In this document: piece after piece, positions 34,949 to 48,900 of the stretch
Numbering within the stretch: the stretch's first letter is position 1
Layout of the letters: each line of letters opens with the position of its first letter
DNA from: Alligator mississippiensis
Taxonomy: Eukaryota; Chordata; Crocodylia; Alligatoridae
Direction of reading: 5' to 3'
Length of the DNA stretch: 64,000 nt
NCBI RefSeq assembly: GCF_030867095.1
Contig: NC_081824.1
Location: 172,740,933-172,804,932 of the forward strand
Notes under the pieces: model-generated
Seen by the model: the letters and a program-made list of their open reading frames with translations, nothing else
Told to the model about the DNA's origin: nothing
Database searches by the model: none
Translations under genes and position numbers: made by a program

Positions 34949-37900
34949 GTAAGTGCAGCTGCTGCAACAACTCTTCTCTATTCTTTGTGAACAGACCCAG
35001 GCAAGCACCGCTTTCTTTTCTTTTTCTCTAAAACAATCTGAAGGCAGCTTGGAAGCCACGATGATTTAGATCTAGCTGGGTTTTTTTTTCCTGAAGTGTA
35101 CTTAGAAAGGGGCTGAAAACCAGCCCTTTCATGCTCTGTGTCAGGGTATGTGGGAGAGAGGGGAGGGAATATCTTTGGAAAGCTACAAAATTAATTGGGG
35201 ACTGAAATCAAGATCTTTCTTGTACTGGTAGCAGGTCAGTAAAATCCCAAATAAACCCCAGGCAAGAACTAACTTCCTTAAGCTTTTTCACAGTAGGTGA
35301 TTTATTTTTAACCCTTTCAGTCTTAACTTTCAGCTATGAGAAGTTTTTCTTTCATCATCTGACAGCCATTTCCAGGCTTCCTTACAATGGCATTGAGAAA
35401 TTCTGTCCAATCCTATTTGTCAGGCTACTCAGAGAAGCAGATACAAAATGCTTATTAGATAAAGCCTGCAAAGTCCTGAATACTAAACACCTCAGGACTC
35501 TGTAGCCTTTTGTTGGCTCCCTAGGGGAGTTTGGTAATTATATAGGAAGAAAGAACTGAGAAATATCTCAGGATAGGAAAGTGACTGATGCAGGGTCATA
35601 CCTGAAGAAGGCAGGGAGATAGTAACAGTGGAAAACTTGAGGGGCTCTGGCACCTCCAGGGATAATGGATTAGGAAATTTGTAAAACAGAACAGAAGTCT
35701 GTGTGCCAGGGAAAACAAATAATTGTCTTCCTCTGCAGCCAAAATGATACTCAAACCAGCAGTAAAGCCCATTCAATTAAAAGAAGGCATATTCACTAAG
35801 GGAAAAAATATTTTTAAATTAAAACTTTATAACGCACTGTACTTACTATTGTTAGTATAACTAAATTAGTCGTTTCCTTGCATAATGAGGTGCACTCACA
35901 ATTGTCCATGGGAGACATAAATAGTTGTTCCTAATCCTAACAGACCTGAACCCAGCTGACTCTGGACTGAGTTTCTGATCAGACCCCTTCTGAAATCAGA
36001 AAGGGATTTTACCAGATAAAGCAGAAGTGTTTGATGCATGTGTTTTGACACTTTTCGTTTACCAAAGATTTAGAAAATAAAAACCCTTTTCTAAATCAGC
36101 AAGCTGGACCAATGCAGGTGCTGCAAGGAGCAATGATCCTGTTTAATGTCAATTTAAAGCTACAATGAAAAGCAGAGTCAGTGTGAATTACACAATACAA
36201 CATTCTGCAATGTCAGTAATTGGCTTCAACAAACAAGCAACCATAAAAAGGCTGTTTCAAGTCCCTGCTAACTGGTTTGCATTGTTTTTGTAATGGAACA
36301 AGTCTGCAAATATTTTTCTTCTTGTGGGTGGCAGAATGGGTTGCTGGGGAGGGGGAGGATAGGATTGGATGGGAAATCTGTGCATAACATCTATTGGCTC
36401 TCCAAAGTGAAATCAGTCAGTTCCAGTCTTCTGGGCATAAAGTTGCTGCCGGAATCTCCTTCTCTGCTTGAGTGGGTGGGGAAATGTCCATGTCAGCTAA
36501 TGAAACGGGGCAAAGTTTAACGGACAGATGTTCAAGTGCTAATCCAAGTTCAGGGCTGCCATTCCATACTATACAAGCTTGCCTGATTTGAGGGAAATTA
36601 AATTGTACTGGAAAGGATCATGGCTATGAATGAGAGAGAGTGTGTATTCTGGGAGCAAAACCCTGTACTCCTCATTGCTGATACAAATATGAAATTAAAT
36701 TTATTGACATGAACAGTACTAGGATCTGGGTTCTGTGCCAGTATTCACCCATCCCTATTTATTTTTTATTGAATTTTATTTACTGTAGGTTGGCAACTAC
36801 TTTTCCAGGAAATATTACATTGCAGCAGTCTAATTGGCTGGCTGACAGCATTAAAAAGGAAAAAAAACTCTTTTAGAATAGGTTTAATGAGTTGTTAGGA
36901 GCTGAAAATATTTTCCCTAATAAAAGGCTTGAATGTTGATACAATCAGCAAGAGTAAAAATGATGAGACAGACCATTTCAGCTGGCTTAGCAGTGAGTCA
37001 GGCTGGCACTGAAGTGCTTCTGTACCATTCTGGGCTAATGCATGTGGAGCTAGTGGAGGCCAGGGGAATGTGGAAAGGATTTCCAAGTCAGGATCCACAG
37101 AAGGAGACTTGATTGTGTCTTTCTGGTTTCCAGACATCCACCCACAAGCAGCTGGCTAGGGTACCGCTCTACCTGCAATGGCTTGGAAGCCTGGGAAATG
37201 CTTGAAGAAAGGAAATTTCCCTGTAGTTCAGAAAGGACACCCTACATATAAAGTTGCTTGTAGAAAATGGGGAGAGAAGCTGTAACATTACAGGAAGAAA
37301 GATTTGAGGGGAAAGGTGGGGAGAAGCTACGATCTATGATTGTTTATCTGGATCAGATCACTTCACTAGAGAGAGATCTTGTATTTTGCTTTTTCACTGA
37401 TGGACACTAACCCTAAACTGCAGAAGAAGGTGGGAGGAAAACACTATACTGAGAAGACAGTGCTAGTTTCTTTTTCAGGTTTTGGCCTCAGGATGTAGCA
37501 GGAGATTTCCCTATGAAAGTCTCATGCCAGTCATGCTGTGACTGAGGTTTTAAAATATCTTCACTGTGTGCCATAAAGTGCAGTCATGTGGTTTTATGAT
37601 CTTAGTTGCATCCTTGTAAATTTTTCGTAAATAGCGCTAGAACTGCAGTTCACTTCATCTGAGCTTTGTAAATGTGAGATACGATCCTGCTTTCACTAAA
37701 GCCTGTGGCAAATCTTCTTCCCAGAAAGAATAGGTCCATATTTAGGAAACACTGACTTTATTTGTAGGTTTCTCTGTGATGGGCTCCTATTCTATAGACA
37801 GTAAGTGAGAACTTACTAAAGTTGAGTAGCCTCATGTAGGCATCTCTCATATGTACCATACCCATTTCCTATAGCTGCTGGAAGATTCCCAAAGGGCTCA

Positions 37901-38689
37901 TTGGAAATATCTCCAGTCATTCCAGGTTAACCACATGTCCTAATTATTGAGAAATAGAAGAGAGTCCCATTTCCTGGTACTCAGGGTTAGGATGTGTAGG
38001 AGATTTGGCTTTGGGCTCTATAGTTAATGAGATTTTTCAAACTTGGGTCAGTCCTACGGAGATTTGACCCACCAAGGCTAGAACAACATGTTCCTAAACC
38101 AAACGAAAACTGACTGCTCTATTTTTAGTCAGATGAAACACTGCATTTGTTTGTTTTCATGTTTTTCAACACACTGCAAGTGGACAGTGATCTCCCTTGT
38201 GGCTTTTTCTTTTCTCTAATATGTGGCTCCTTTGAACTGACACCATCTCGGAGTTAATAGTGGTAGCAATCAACATAAAAGCATGCACTGGACCTGATTT
38301 GTTTCTCATATAGGTCGATTTTATAGCATTGTAATTTTACTGACTTTACAGTAGAGTTACTTCCAGTTTACAATGGTGCACGTGATATCAGGATCATCAC
38401 CCTCAAAGAGCTAATTACTGTGTCTCACAGTGCCCCCATAATTTAGATAGGTTATTATATTATTAGGCCAGATTTCTGTGTTATAAACTGGCACTGGAGC
38501 TTCAGAGAATCGATGCCAGTCTACATCAGCTCAGGAACTGACCCATTGTCTCTGGGTTACAAATTAGGTAAACTAGGTACAGGCAGCTGCAATCTCTTCT
38601 CATTTGCCACAGAAAATCTTTTTAACCTTATAGGCTTCAGTGCATCAACTCCAGACTTCTATTGTAATAAGTTCAAATGACAGCAGAAT
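34949..38689. other. Intergenic or first-intron sequence, nothing recognised
   Basis: About 3.7 kb of non-repetitive-looking AT-rich sequence with open frames of at most 94 codons. It could contain conserved enhancers, which cannot be judged without alignment. Confidence 0.4.
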
Positions 38690-38945
38690 TTGGCCTAGAG
38701 AAACTGAGGTCCAAACTGTCTCAAGTGGCCTATAATTTTGGGTCTCTATTTTTGGTGCCCTACTTAAAACACCCAGGCACTCAAAAATGAGACAGCCAAA
38801 ATTAAAAGGCACATTTGAAAATGTCGGCCTAAGTGATTTGGCCACACCTATGCAGTAAGTAGGTTTAGTTCTTCACACACCAGATTTATGTTGGTGTAGC
38901 TCCATTAGAGTTAATGGGTTACTCCTGATTTATGCCAAGGTAAAT
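38690..38945. repeat. Old reptilian interspersed repeat remnants
   Basis: 'aaaattaaaaggcacatttg' followed by 'aaaatgtcggcctaagtgattt', and 'gttggtgtagctccattaga' followed by 'gttaatgggttactcctgatttatgcc', are signatures of ancient repeats common in turtles, crocodilians and birds. The family is not assigned. Confidence 0.35.
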
Positions 38946-40779
38946 AGAGGGCTTGAGTCCTAGTTTTTCAGAGCTCGGAATAGCTCTGAGGAACTTTTGA
39001 ACATCAGCCCTGTACTCTCTTTTATGGTGACATAAGGAGCTTCCCACAACAAAGTTCTTTCAGCAGACTGTATTTGACTCGCATTTAGCATTTGCTTCAT
39101 GGTCCATTTTAGATTTTGCATAATTTTGAAAGTGTCTGTCTTCTCATAGTTTAAGCATTGAAGCTCTGGCATGTCTGGTGAACTCTGCCGAGTCAGCTAT
39201 TGTCTCATGAATGTTGTGGGTTGGAGAGAGATAGCACAGTGCATCTGCCCAAGAGCAACTCAGGAGTGTGTGGGATATGAATAGAGAAATGACTCTTTGA
39301 AGAGAGAAAATGAAGTCTGAGATCCTTCTGATGGGTTACCATCAAAGCTAGGGCTTTCTTTGGAGGTTCAGAAAGAATTGGAGAGATTCATTTAAAGTAA
39401 CAAGAAGGAACTAGGCAAGGCAAGGGCAGGGAACAGAGCACTTGTAGACTTAATGGAGTAGAAGCCAGGAATCATGCAGGGAATAGGACATGTTGGATTG
39501 GGAATAGAAAGGTAAGAAAAAACAGTGAGAGGAGTGAATGGAGAAAAGAAAGGCAACCTCAAAAGTCTGAGAAGAGCTTTAAATAATCATTCTGGATCCC
39601 ATTGTGCTTTGGCTCCAAGTGGGGTATAGACTTCTTCCCTGAACACCAGGGCCTTACTCATTTCCTAGCTTTGCTGGCTTCAAAGAAATAATCCCTGAAC
39701 TGACATAAGCTTTGAAGTTCACATTTGTTTTTGTTTAAGAATTTTTTTTCCCTCTTAATTGTGTCCCAAGATGACTTGAATGCAGGCAACAGATGTACCA
39801 GTCCAGCCTGGCTCCTATTTGAATCAAATGTCAAGCAAATCTTGGAGCTCCAGCAGTGCCCATTCCATGTCCCTAGTAGACTTTTTATTAAAGTAGAATG
39901 TAAACAAGGAAGTGTTCCTCTGTTGATCCAAGATAGCTAACAGATCTAAATAATTTTTTATTTATTATTTTGTTTGGAGGAAGAGGAAAATTCTTTTAGC
40001 TGTTTGCTGAATGAATTCATGGGCCATGAAGTCCAGACAGCCTAAGATTTACATGGAACCAAGTGAAAAATCATCCATCCTCTTTGAGACAAGCACTCAG
40101 ATACCAATTCATTTGTAAGACATGGGCTGAAGATGTGTTCCTAGGAAACCTGCCTAATTTAAACATACATATACATAAACACATTGGATATACCCGATCA
40201 CCTTCTGCCAGGGTAAAGCAATGGTAAAACTTTCAATGGGAGAAATCACAGTGAGGATCTTCTGTCTGATGTTCTCCTGGTGGTTCCATATGGAACTGGG
40301 GTTTGAACCCCAACGAGGTAAGCCATGGGGACTGCACAGGAAAACCAGGAACTTTCTAGTGATCTGAAGTCAGGGCAGGGTGGCATTTTATAGACTAATT
40401 TGATCAGAAAGGGATGAATAGTGATCTGTTCAAGTTCTAGGGGATTTGTAAGGTGCACAGAGATCTGAACAGAGGCACCCTGCAGCAGCCCATTGGCAAT
40501 GCAGCTTCAATGCAATGGCGTTATTGACAACTGTCCCTTGCTATAAGCTTCCCCTTGTTCCTTCCTTTAAAGAAGACCTACCGCCTCTGATTTTCCATAA
40601 AAATATCTTGTTAAAAAGAAACTCACAAATATTTTTAGAAGTGTTTTATCCTTCCCCCCCACCCCAAAATGTTATATATTTTCCTCAAAAAGGGGATTTG
40701 AGATTTGGTTCCAGTACAAGTGCTATCAGGAATGGGGCAGTCCGTTAGTGCAGATGGGATCTGGGTTTCTCACTGACTC
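38946..40779. other. Intergenic, nothing firmly recognised
   Basis: AT-rich. A possible SINE B-box on the minus strand (ggggttcaaacccc near 40297-40310) lacks further support. Confidence 0.4.
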
Positions 40780-40962
40780 ACTGCTGACTGGTATTCCTGA
40801 GCCTGAGGAAGAGTGTGTGCGCCTGAAAACTTGCAGAAAAAGATGCGGAGTTTTTTGCGATGTTTTAATTGATCTAATAAAAGGTATCATCTCTGAACCA
40901 AGAGTTCTAGGTTTTTGTATTTCTTTTTGTCTCAGACAAACACGGCTACCAAATACATCCTA
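40780..40962 (+). mobile_element. Penelope-like element 3' end with hammerhead-like motif
   Basis: Contains ctgaggaagagtgtgtgcgc then ctgaaaacttgc (40803-40834), then gatctaataaaaggtatcat and a terminal 'gtctcagacaaacacggctacc'. The first part resembles a degenerate hammerhead ribozyme core (CUGANGA...GAAA), a feature known in Penelope-like elements. The upstream body is absent. Confidence 0.6.
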
Positions 40963-41824
40963 GGAAGTGATTCTGCTTTAATCTACCCTAGCAGAATCCT
41001 GACTCTCCCTTGCAAGAAACTTCATCAGTATCTGCACACAACATGAAAGAAAGCAGCCTCTTAACCAAACACAAGAACACTGTAGTCCTCTCCTTTACAG
41101 TTATGTATACAGCGGGAACCAATTACACTGTGTTGCTAGCAGCTGACTACATGGTGAGACAGTTGGTTGTATCCTCACTTGTGTTCTGATGTGTTAATAC
41201 CCAACAGCACTGGGATGCAGGAATAAAGTAATAACAACTGCAGGGCCCTGCCAATATGGACTGTTCTCCAGCTGTGCCCTACTGAGATATGAATATGCCC
41301 TGTAGCTTCTTTCCACATTTTTACTGCCCTAGGGGTCAGGTGTCCTGATGAGTGAATCCTTCTTGCTCTCATGTAGAGGCCTTGAAATGTGTCACCAGTG
41401 ACAGAAATACAAAGCTTGACCTTAGCCTTTCATCATCAGCAGGATTCAGGCACCTAGCCTGTGTGAGCATAGAGGAGTTTCTGGCATTCACCACTGCTAC
41501 GCTATGGGGAGAAAAGCAGATGTATTTTCTGATGAGGTGAAACGTTTCTTGTGGGACCTGTTAATAGTTTTCTGGCTGTGTCTGGGCTTATCAAGAATAA
41601 CCTCAGGCCCCTTCTCAGGGATGTGTTCTACTACAGATGTCCAACTGTGCCCTTCACGACACATTTTATGCTTTGAAAGGAGACAACATTTTACAGGCAA
41701 GAGCTGATTCCCTCATCTCCTATCTAAATTGCCAACCTAATGCTAGTACATTCATATTCAATAGACCATTTCTAGAGGTTCTTATTCTGATTAACTCAGT
41801 CCTTATTCAGCCCCGCTTTAACAC
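40963..41824. other. Intergenic, nothing recognised
   Basis: No coding signal beyond short overlapping frames and no clear repeat. Confidence 0.4.
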
Positions 41825-41908
41825 CAGTAGTTCTAAATCTTTTCAGAGTCACAGCGACTCTCTGCAACTTTTTTGAATGTGGCAGTACCCTGGTTAAGAA
41901 CCACTCTG
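41825..41908. mobile_element. Short hAT-like element
   Basis: Ends cagtagttctaaatc and, from the right, cagagtggttcttaacc within 84 bp. No target duplication seen. Confidence 0.45.
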
Positions 41909-41915
41909 CTCAATT

Positions 41916-42264
41916 TAGTGCTTCTCAATTGGATCATGCTGCCTCCAGGTAATATTGCCTCATGATCTTGCTGCCCAGCCAGACTGGGAAGGGCACTGGC
42001 ACATGCATATGCTCTTCCTCCATTAGGATTCTCTGATCAGCCTGAAGCAGGCAGGAAAGTGAGCTCGTGCTCCATCCCTTCCTGGTATGACCCTCCATGA
42101 CACGTGCACCTCTGTTTCTGGAAGAGCTGCAGCCTAAGGTAACTTTCTTGCTTGCTTTAGGCTGATCAGAAAACCCTAATGCAGGAGGAGTATGCAGTAC
42201 AGTTCTACCTGGCCATTGCTGCAGGTCCCCTGAAGTTTTTTGGCATCCTGATTGAGAACCGCTG
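41916..42264. mobile_element. Non-autonomous hAT-like element
   Basis: Ends tagtgcttctcaattgg and, from the right, cagcggttctcaatcagg; interior without transposase. 'ctgatcagcctgaagcagg' (about 42034) recurs inverted as 'gctttaggctgatcag' (42156-42171), giving a partial internal palindrome. Confidence 0.6.
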
Positions 42265-45129
42265 TCCTACACAATGAAAGTATTCTCTAAAAAAGAACTA
42301 CATACAGAATGGAACTGACCTTGCGCTAGATGGTATCATTTCAAGGTCATGCTGATCTTGCACTAGATGCTTGCACCCTTAATAAAAAGGGCAGCTGAAG
42401 AGTGTAACACCTTGAGACTTTTGCCTAAGTTTTCAGTCACCACCCTCCATTTCTGCAGGTGCAACTGGAAGCACAGATAATTTAAGGGATAGTTTTATGC
42501 CTGCGGTCATTGGCACCTATAGATTAGGTTCCTTACATCCCACAATCTAGGACTACAAATGAAATCAGTGCTTTAGAAAACTAAACAGCATTAGCTGCAC
42601 CTGCAAATATTTTTGTCCAGAAAAGATAGACAGAAATGGACATGTAAAAATGGGTGGAAAGGTGGCCTTGAGTGTCTGCCTGGGATGTTCCAGATCATGG
42701 AAATCAGAATCTACCTCTGTGCGGTGAAACCACTTAGGAAGTGACAGTTAATCCTTCGCTGTTAACTGCCCTGAATTGAGACCAAAAACTGCCTTCTTAT
42801 TATTTACAACTCTGTGGTGTCTAGAAAGGGTTTTAAAAAGCACTGAATATGATACTGCATCTGAGTTGCATCTCTGGTTCTTTGTATAAATAATTATTCT
42901 GAGTGGCATCCCATGAAATCTCAGGATAACAGAGAATGCAGTGCAAATAGCAACATCAGGATTCGAGCAGTTTGTTCATTATTCATTGTACATTTTCTGT
43001 AAAACAGAGGGCTTATTTTTTTAAATATTCACCGCACAGACATCCATTAGTCACTGCATTATTTTAGCTTCTGAATACTTGTCATTCCCAATGAGTTGTT
43101 TGCAGACTTTCCCACACCCTCAAATGTACACATCCAACTCTCCTTAGTCTGGGTTATGTTTACAATGAGGGTGACAGAAGCTGTCATTATCTTCTCATTT
43201 TTGTGTGCATGGAGGTGAGCATACCAGGGAGAAGAGGTAACTAGAGTCCTGCGTCTTGGTGGAAGAAGTTTAACTCACCTGAAGTGTAACTGCAGCTGAA
43301 CAGTAGTTCAAGAATTATTAGAGGACATAGTTCAGGAAAGGGCCTTCCTCTTTCCTGGTGGAGCTCCACTTCCATTCTCTTTTCTACAGAGCTCTTGTCC
43401 TCAGTCACAGCATTTTTTTCTGCTTGCCACGCATTCTCCAGCAGCTAAGCACAGTCCCTTCTCCCAGTGTCTGGGCAACTAATTTGAGTTCTACCCACAC
43501 TGAACCACTGAGGCAGCACAGATCTTTTAATGTCTTCCTTGACACTAACATCCTTCTATCTGATCAGTGGGAATACTTCTCTACACTGCCGTTCCTTCAG
43601 CCTTGTCTGATATCCAGTGTGTTCTTTCTGACAATAGTTATCAACATTTTATGGATTTGCCTCCCTTGACCTGTGCTAGCAAGCTGTAAAAAGTCTCCGG
43701 TTGGCAAATCATGTCACAGATCTGATAAAGTAGCCTCTTGGCCTATAGTTAACTTGCTGGTTCTGCTGAACCAAGCAAAATATGGATCACAGCTTATGCA
43801 AATGTGACGATGACTACAGGTTTATTCAATTCAAACTAACATATTGAAGGCTTTGCTGCTGTGGTCAACAACTATGCAAATTCTATAAGTTAGGCAACAT
43901 CCAGCTTGGTCAGTGATTGGGAATCAACAGTAAAAACTCACTGTGCTCCAAGAAGTTGGCCTAGTGATTTAGATGTATACATACATTTAATTTTAGGAGA
44001 CTGGAAAAGAAGAGATTAGTCAGAGATATACAGGGAGTTGGATCATTTTTTCCCAAGTTCCATGGTGGCTTTGAAGGCTAAGTATGAAACAAATCATCTT
44101 AAAAATGTTGATTTCAGAGGCTCTTTTCGACTAGTAGGAAACACATCTTTTATAATAAATGCATGAATTTTTTCAGTGCTTCATAAGGAGAACAGTAGTC
44201 CAGTCCTGGTAAGTCAGATGTTTGGGCAGGGAGAAGACTTGTCATTATTAGGTCTCTATCTAGGTGTGTAAGAATGATAGATTCAGACAAAGGGAGATGT
44301 ATCCAATTTCTGGACTCTTTTCAGTCAATGTGAGCCTTCTGCTACCCTGCTCATGGCTCTCTCCTGACCCTTGTTAAACTGTCCCCTTCAAAAACTTCTG
44401 GAATAGGTGATATCTTGTATTGTTTCCTCCTCTGTCTATTACCTGATATATTACCATGGTCTAGTTGCTTAAGACAACATTTTCAAGTTTCCATTATTTG
44501 GCGATGTTTTAGTTTTAGGGTTCCCAGTTTCAGACACTTTAGGACTTGATCCAGATCCATGCATTCCACAGAACTTCCACTGTTTTCACTGGGAGTTGCA
44601 ACGGACCCCTTTGGCTTAATTTTATCTGCATTACCAATTACTTTCAAACAGAGTCGTGGAACACACAGAGCGATTCAGCCATTTGCCCGGTATTCTGAGA
44701 TAGTCAAGATCAGAACCAAGACTAGAATGCAACAATTCCTTCCTCCCAGTGACAAAGGAACTGCACAAGAAAAACTGATATAATCTCCTGAGCTGTGCAA
44801 GAATCCTGTATAATTGCCATTCTTGAAGTAGTTCATTGCTTTTCTTTTTAAGAAGTCTCTATTTCAGTAAATAGCAGTTCTACCACCTGTGCAGCACCTG
44901 CAGTTAGTTGAGAAAGTATCTGTGTTCACCAAGATCTCTCCTTTAGTTGTACTGATTATTTAATAAAATACCAGCACTGAAACTGTTTAAAAGTTCTTTT
45001 CACATACAGGTTCCATAGTGACCAGCTGATTATTGAGTGATCATTTTGCTGTAGGACTTTGTAGTACATCACACTTTCAAACTGCACTGCATCTTGGTTT
45101 ACTTTGGTAAGGAGCTAATTGTGGCTGGC
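42265..45129. other. Intergenic, nothing firmly recognised
   Basis: About 2.9 kb, AT-rich, with a 103-codon open frame at 43358-43669 of no known product and a weak MIR-like stretch near 44645-44740. Confidence 0.4.
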
Positions 45130-45149
45130 TTTCTATGTTTACACAGGGA

Positions 45150-45350
45150 AAACAGTGCTGGGTAGACATATCTAAGCTAGCTCTAAATTTGGTAATTTGG
45201 GGACCAAAAGCTAGGGGTATAGTACCAGCAGAACTAATTAACTCAGGTAAAGTGCTGCCCTAATGCAACCATACTATTTCTGGTACCCAAGCAGACATAG
45301 TCAAAGGCATCTCTACAAGGCTTTGTATTGTTTTGTGTAGACATTTCTTT
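45150..45350. mobile_element. Diverged MITE-like remnant
   Basis: 'gctgggtagacatatctaag' at the left and 'ttttgtgtagacatttcttt' at the right match ends of palindromic MITEs common in reptiles. Too diverged for precise borders. Confidence 0.3.
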
Positions 45351-45749
45351 AGATCAGGAGAGAGCATAGGATGCCATGCTCCCTTATGGCAGCTATATTT
45401 GGGCTAAGGCTGACTGGGAGATCTAATAGCTGTGGAGGGGGCATGTCAGACCTGCACACTAGCAAGTGTTATGGGGAAGTTCTGGCCACACATTTTTATA
45501 ATGATGGAGTAATCCCCAGTGATCTCATTACTATACACTAGTGAGCAGAATTACAAAGGATCGCGTTTACATTATGAAGACATCCATGCACACCTTGGGG
45601 AACTCAATCTAGGCCTTTGGTTTGGGCCTCTCTGGACAGAAAAGCTAAACACGTTTCACCTCTGGAGTGTCTTACATAACCTTTTTAGTTAGCTGACTCT
45701 TCCAAACATTGCATTCTATGGTGAGCTTGTGAGCACCTTAAAGTGAGCA

Positions 45750-45905
45750 TCCTTAAGATGGATATTATCATCCCTATCATCATCATTGTTATTACTATTA
45801 TTACGAAATATGGAGTCAGAGACATGAACTAAATTGCCAGCAGCCATGCAAAAATTCACAGGTAGTCAGGATTACAACTCTGTAACACACAGGTAAGCGA
45901 TAGGT
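45750..45905 (-). mobile_element. MIR SINE remnant
   Basis: 'attatcatccctatcatcat' and 'cagccatgcaaaaattcacaggtagtcagg' align with the reverse strand of MIR; terminal 'gtaagcgataggtgctgaacc'. Confidence 0.5.
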
Positions 45906-48900
45906 GCTGAACCTTTAGATGAAGATAAATCTTTCTACTTGCTGCAAAGGTAGCTGCCATTTTTGAGCTGAGATGCCACTCTCTGCCATGGAGACACACA
46001 CACACTGGCCACTTACTCTTTCATGAAGACGTACTCTTTTTTGTTGTAATCTTTCAATATAAAAATCTGTAGGGTGGTAAAAATATCCAATGTATTGTAT
46101 GTATTTCATGATCACTGTTAAAAAATAAATGCTCATTCTTTGTAAACTAGATATATCTATTGGTTTGTGTGGTTACTGTTTCTCAAATAGAAACCTGTTT
46201 AGTCTACTGGAAACTTATAGAAGCCATGTAAAGAGTTCCTAAAGTGGCTTATTTAAATTTTCCTTGGCACAGAGGTGCACAAAAACAAAAATGTTGGGTG
46301 GATCATGTTAAAATGTTTTCTAACTTCTGAAAGGCTTTCAGTTCTGATTCACTCTAAAGTGCTGACCTAAGATTCCATCCGTTCATAGTTTATAACTGTG
46401 TTTGCCCATGCCGAAACGTCGGCCATAACAGTTTATGTCAACTTCCCCGTGGCCCAACACAGAATGTGCAGGCCTTTCCTTTAAAGCCCTCAGAATTTAT
46501 ATAACCCTGCAATTGTAGCAATGCAAATTGTGGCTCTGGTTACAATAACAAGGGTTTAGGGAACGCAGAGAGAGATTGTAACTGCAAAGGCATAAAAGCA
46601 AAACAAAACAAAACCCCACATGCTGTTTTAATTTTCAGCAGCCACATGAGAACTGCCCTCTGGTTCCTGGCTATAAATAAATCTCTGCCGTCATAGGAAG
46701 ACAGCAAACAAAACAATTCACATTCCTCCCAAATTTTCTTATGGTTAAAAAAAATAAAGGAAAGGTAAATGTTTCAAAAGCAAAGTGTGTCTGTGCAGAG
46801 GTAGGTTGAACACTCAAGGGGACTGATGTTTGTATCAGGCAAAGAAGTGTCGTGTTAACCCGTCCTACCTCCTGCCTCTCTGCAGGCACATCTCCGACAG
46901 CAATGGTGGGGTGTGCAGAGTAGTGTCTGTTGCTACACCCTGTTTTGGGACCTGGCTCTGCTGGTGGGTCCTCTGTTAGGAAGATGTAGTCATGGTTCCA
47001 TGCTTGTCCAATTTCTTCTATCACCATTGGAAGATACAGTGTTTGTGCCACTCCTAGGCTATACAGGAAAGCAATGCTCCAGATTATGCCTGCCTCCTGT
47101 GAAAAGTTGTGGGGTGAGGGAAAGGCTCCTTCTTATTGTCTTCCCAGAATTACAGATCAGGGTATGATCTTGCCTTTATATTTTTCAGAGGCAGTTTGGT
47201 GAGAGATGAATTAGCATATTAGGGACTATGAACTGACTTTGGGAGGAATTCCACTTCAGGAAGAAGATGCCCAAAGAGAAGATACCTGCCATCTGAAACC
47301 CTACATACTGGGTACAAGCAGTGAGGTAGGGTGTAGCTAGACCTCGAATACCCATTCATTCCAAGAAGGAAACCAGTCAGGAAAACTGCAAGAAGAGGCT
47401 TTGCAGGGCACTTTGTTCCCCATTAACACATTCATGGAGTAGAGGTTTTGGGAGGATGCTGGACAAATGGAAGACATAACAAAGGGGAATGGAAGAGATG
47501 GAGATGAGTAGGACAAGCAAAATGTTCTTTACCTTTATCTCTATCCACTGTAGTTCACTAGAAACTATTACAAAGAGGAATCCAAAGAGGCTTCACTTGA
47601 ATTCAGATCAAGACTAGATGTAGACAATAGCTCAGATGATGGTAACAACATTTTTTTTTTAAATATGACCTTTAGGTACCACAGCAGTACTGTGAGACCA
47701 ACTTATTTTAGCTTTTTTGCATGGTGGAAATTCCACCAGATTATCCATTGCCACTGTGTTTTGACCATCACATGGTGCATTTATCAGAGTCAGAAAACAA
47801 GGCTGCAAAACCTTGGAGTGTGTTGGTTATGGGAATTTCAGGAAAGGGGAAGAGGAAGTTCAGGTGTGTAACTCTAATTTGGGTCTCTGTTGTTAATAGA
47901 CATCCTTGTGTCTGCTTCTTTGTGATCACTGGTCTGAAAAGCCAGCAGTTTCTTACCCTGAAAGCAGCCTTAAAAAGAAGAGAAAGCAGGAATAGATGAA
48001 ACAGAATTACTGTTTACATATGCAAGTCTGCGGTAATTAAAAGTATCCATGAAAGAGAAACACAGTGCAATATAATAGACACTTCACACTTACACACAAA
48101 CTGCCCAAGTCCAACTCAACCTTTTTCTGCATAAATAGCACTTACACAGGTACGTTTAGCTACTTAAGTGGCATTGTGGGCCTGTTCTGTAGATTTTGTG
48201 CTTTCTGCCCCCACAAGAACACAAAGTAATTCTGTGTCCATAACAGAAAAACAGAGAAGAGCCCTCCTACATTTTAACTCATTGGCTTAGTGGTTACCAT
48301 ATTTGCCCAGGCTCTAGACCCCACTTATTTAGGTTCTAGACTCAGAAGATTTCTAACCTAAATCTCCCATTCCCAGCAGAGTCTCCTAAATGCTAGTCCA
48401 TGGGCTAAGTGTTGGTAAGAGCACCCTACACCTTTCCTGTTGAAGGAGACTCATATGAAGGACCAGAAGGAGAAAGCAAGGCATAGGAAATGTGGCTCAA
48501 TAGGTTGGGCATTGCCCTGGAAAGTTGGGCAGCAAGGGACTCTGCCCCTCTTCCTGCCCTTACCTTAAATAGTATTCCTAGACTGTATATTTAATAGTCA
48601 ATGGATAAAATGGGGAAACAGCATCTGGATATTTTCTGCAATTTACAGTAAACGCTACTAATCCCTATAAAAGGGAGTTGGACTGGCACAGCATATTGTG
48701 CCCAAATCAAGGTGTATTACAGAATATATTATCTGCATTTTACCACTTCTGGCCACAGAAAGCAAAAGGGGCACACTTCCATAACAGCGGGGACCATGTT
48801 TCCCATTTTTGAGGAAGGGTGACAATTTGAACCCCCGTTTTGCAATAGCAAGTTAATTCTGTGAGCAAAAATGGGGTAATTTTCATCACCAAGTTTTCCC

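Noticed and set aside
46407..46436. catgccgaaacgtcggcc as a hammerhead ribozyme 3' core
   Set aside because: The GAAAC part is present but no CUGANGA core with a matching stem is found upstream, and no Penelope-like tail adjoins.
46671..47051. 126-codon minus-strand frame as a possible gene
   Set aside because: No recognisable motif, no splice context and no promoter; length is within chance for 64 kb of sequence.
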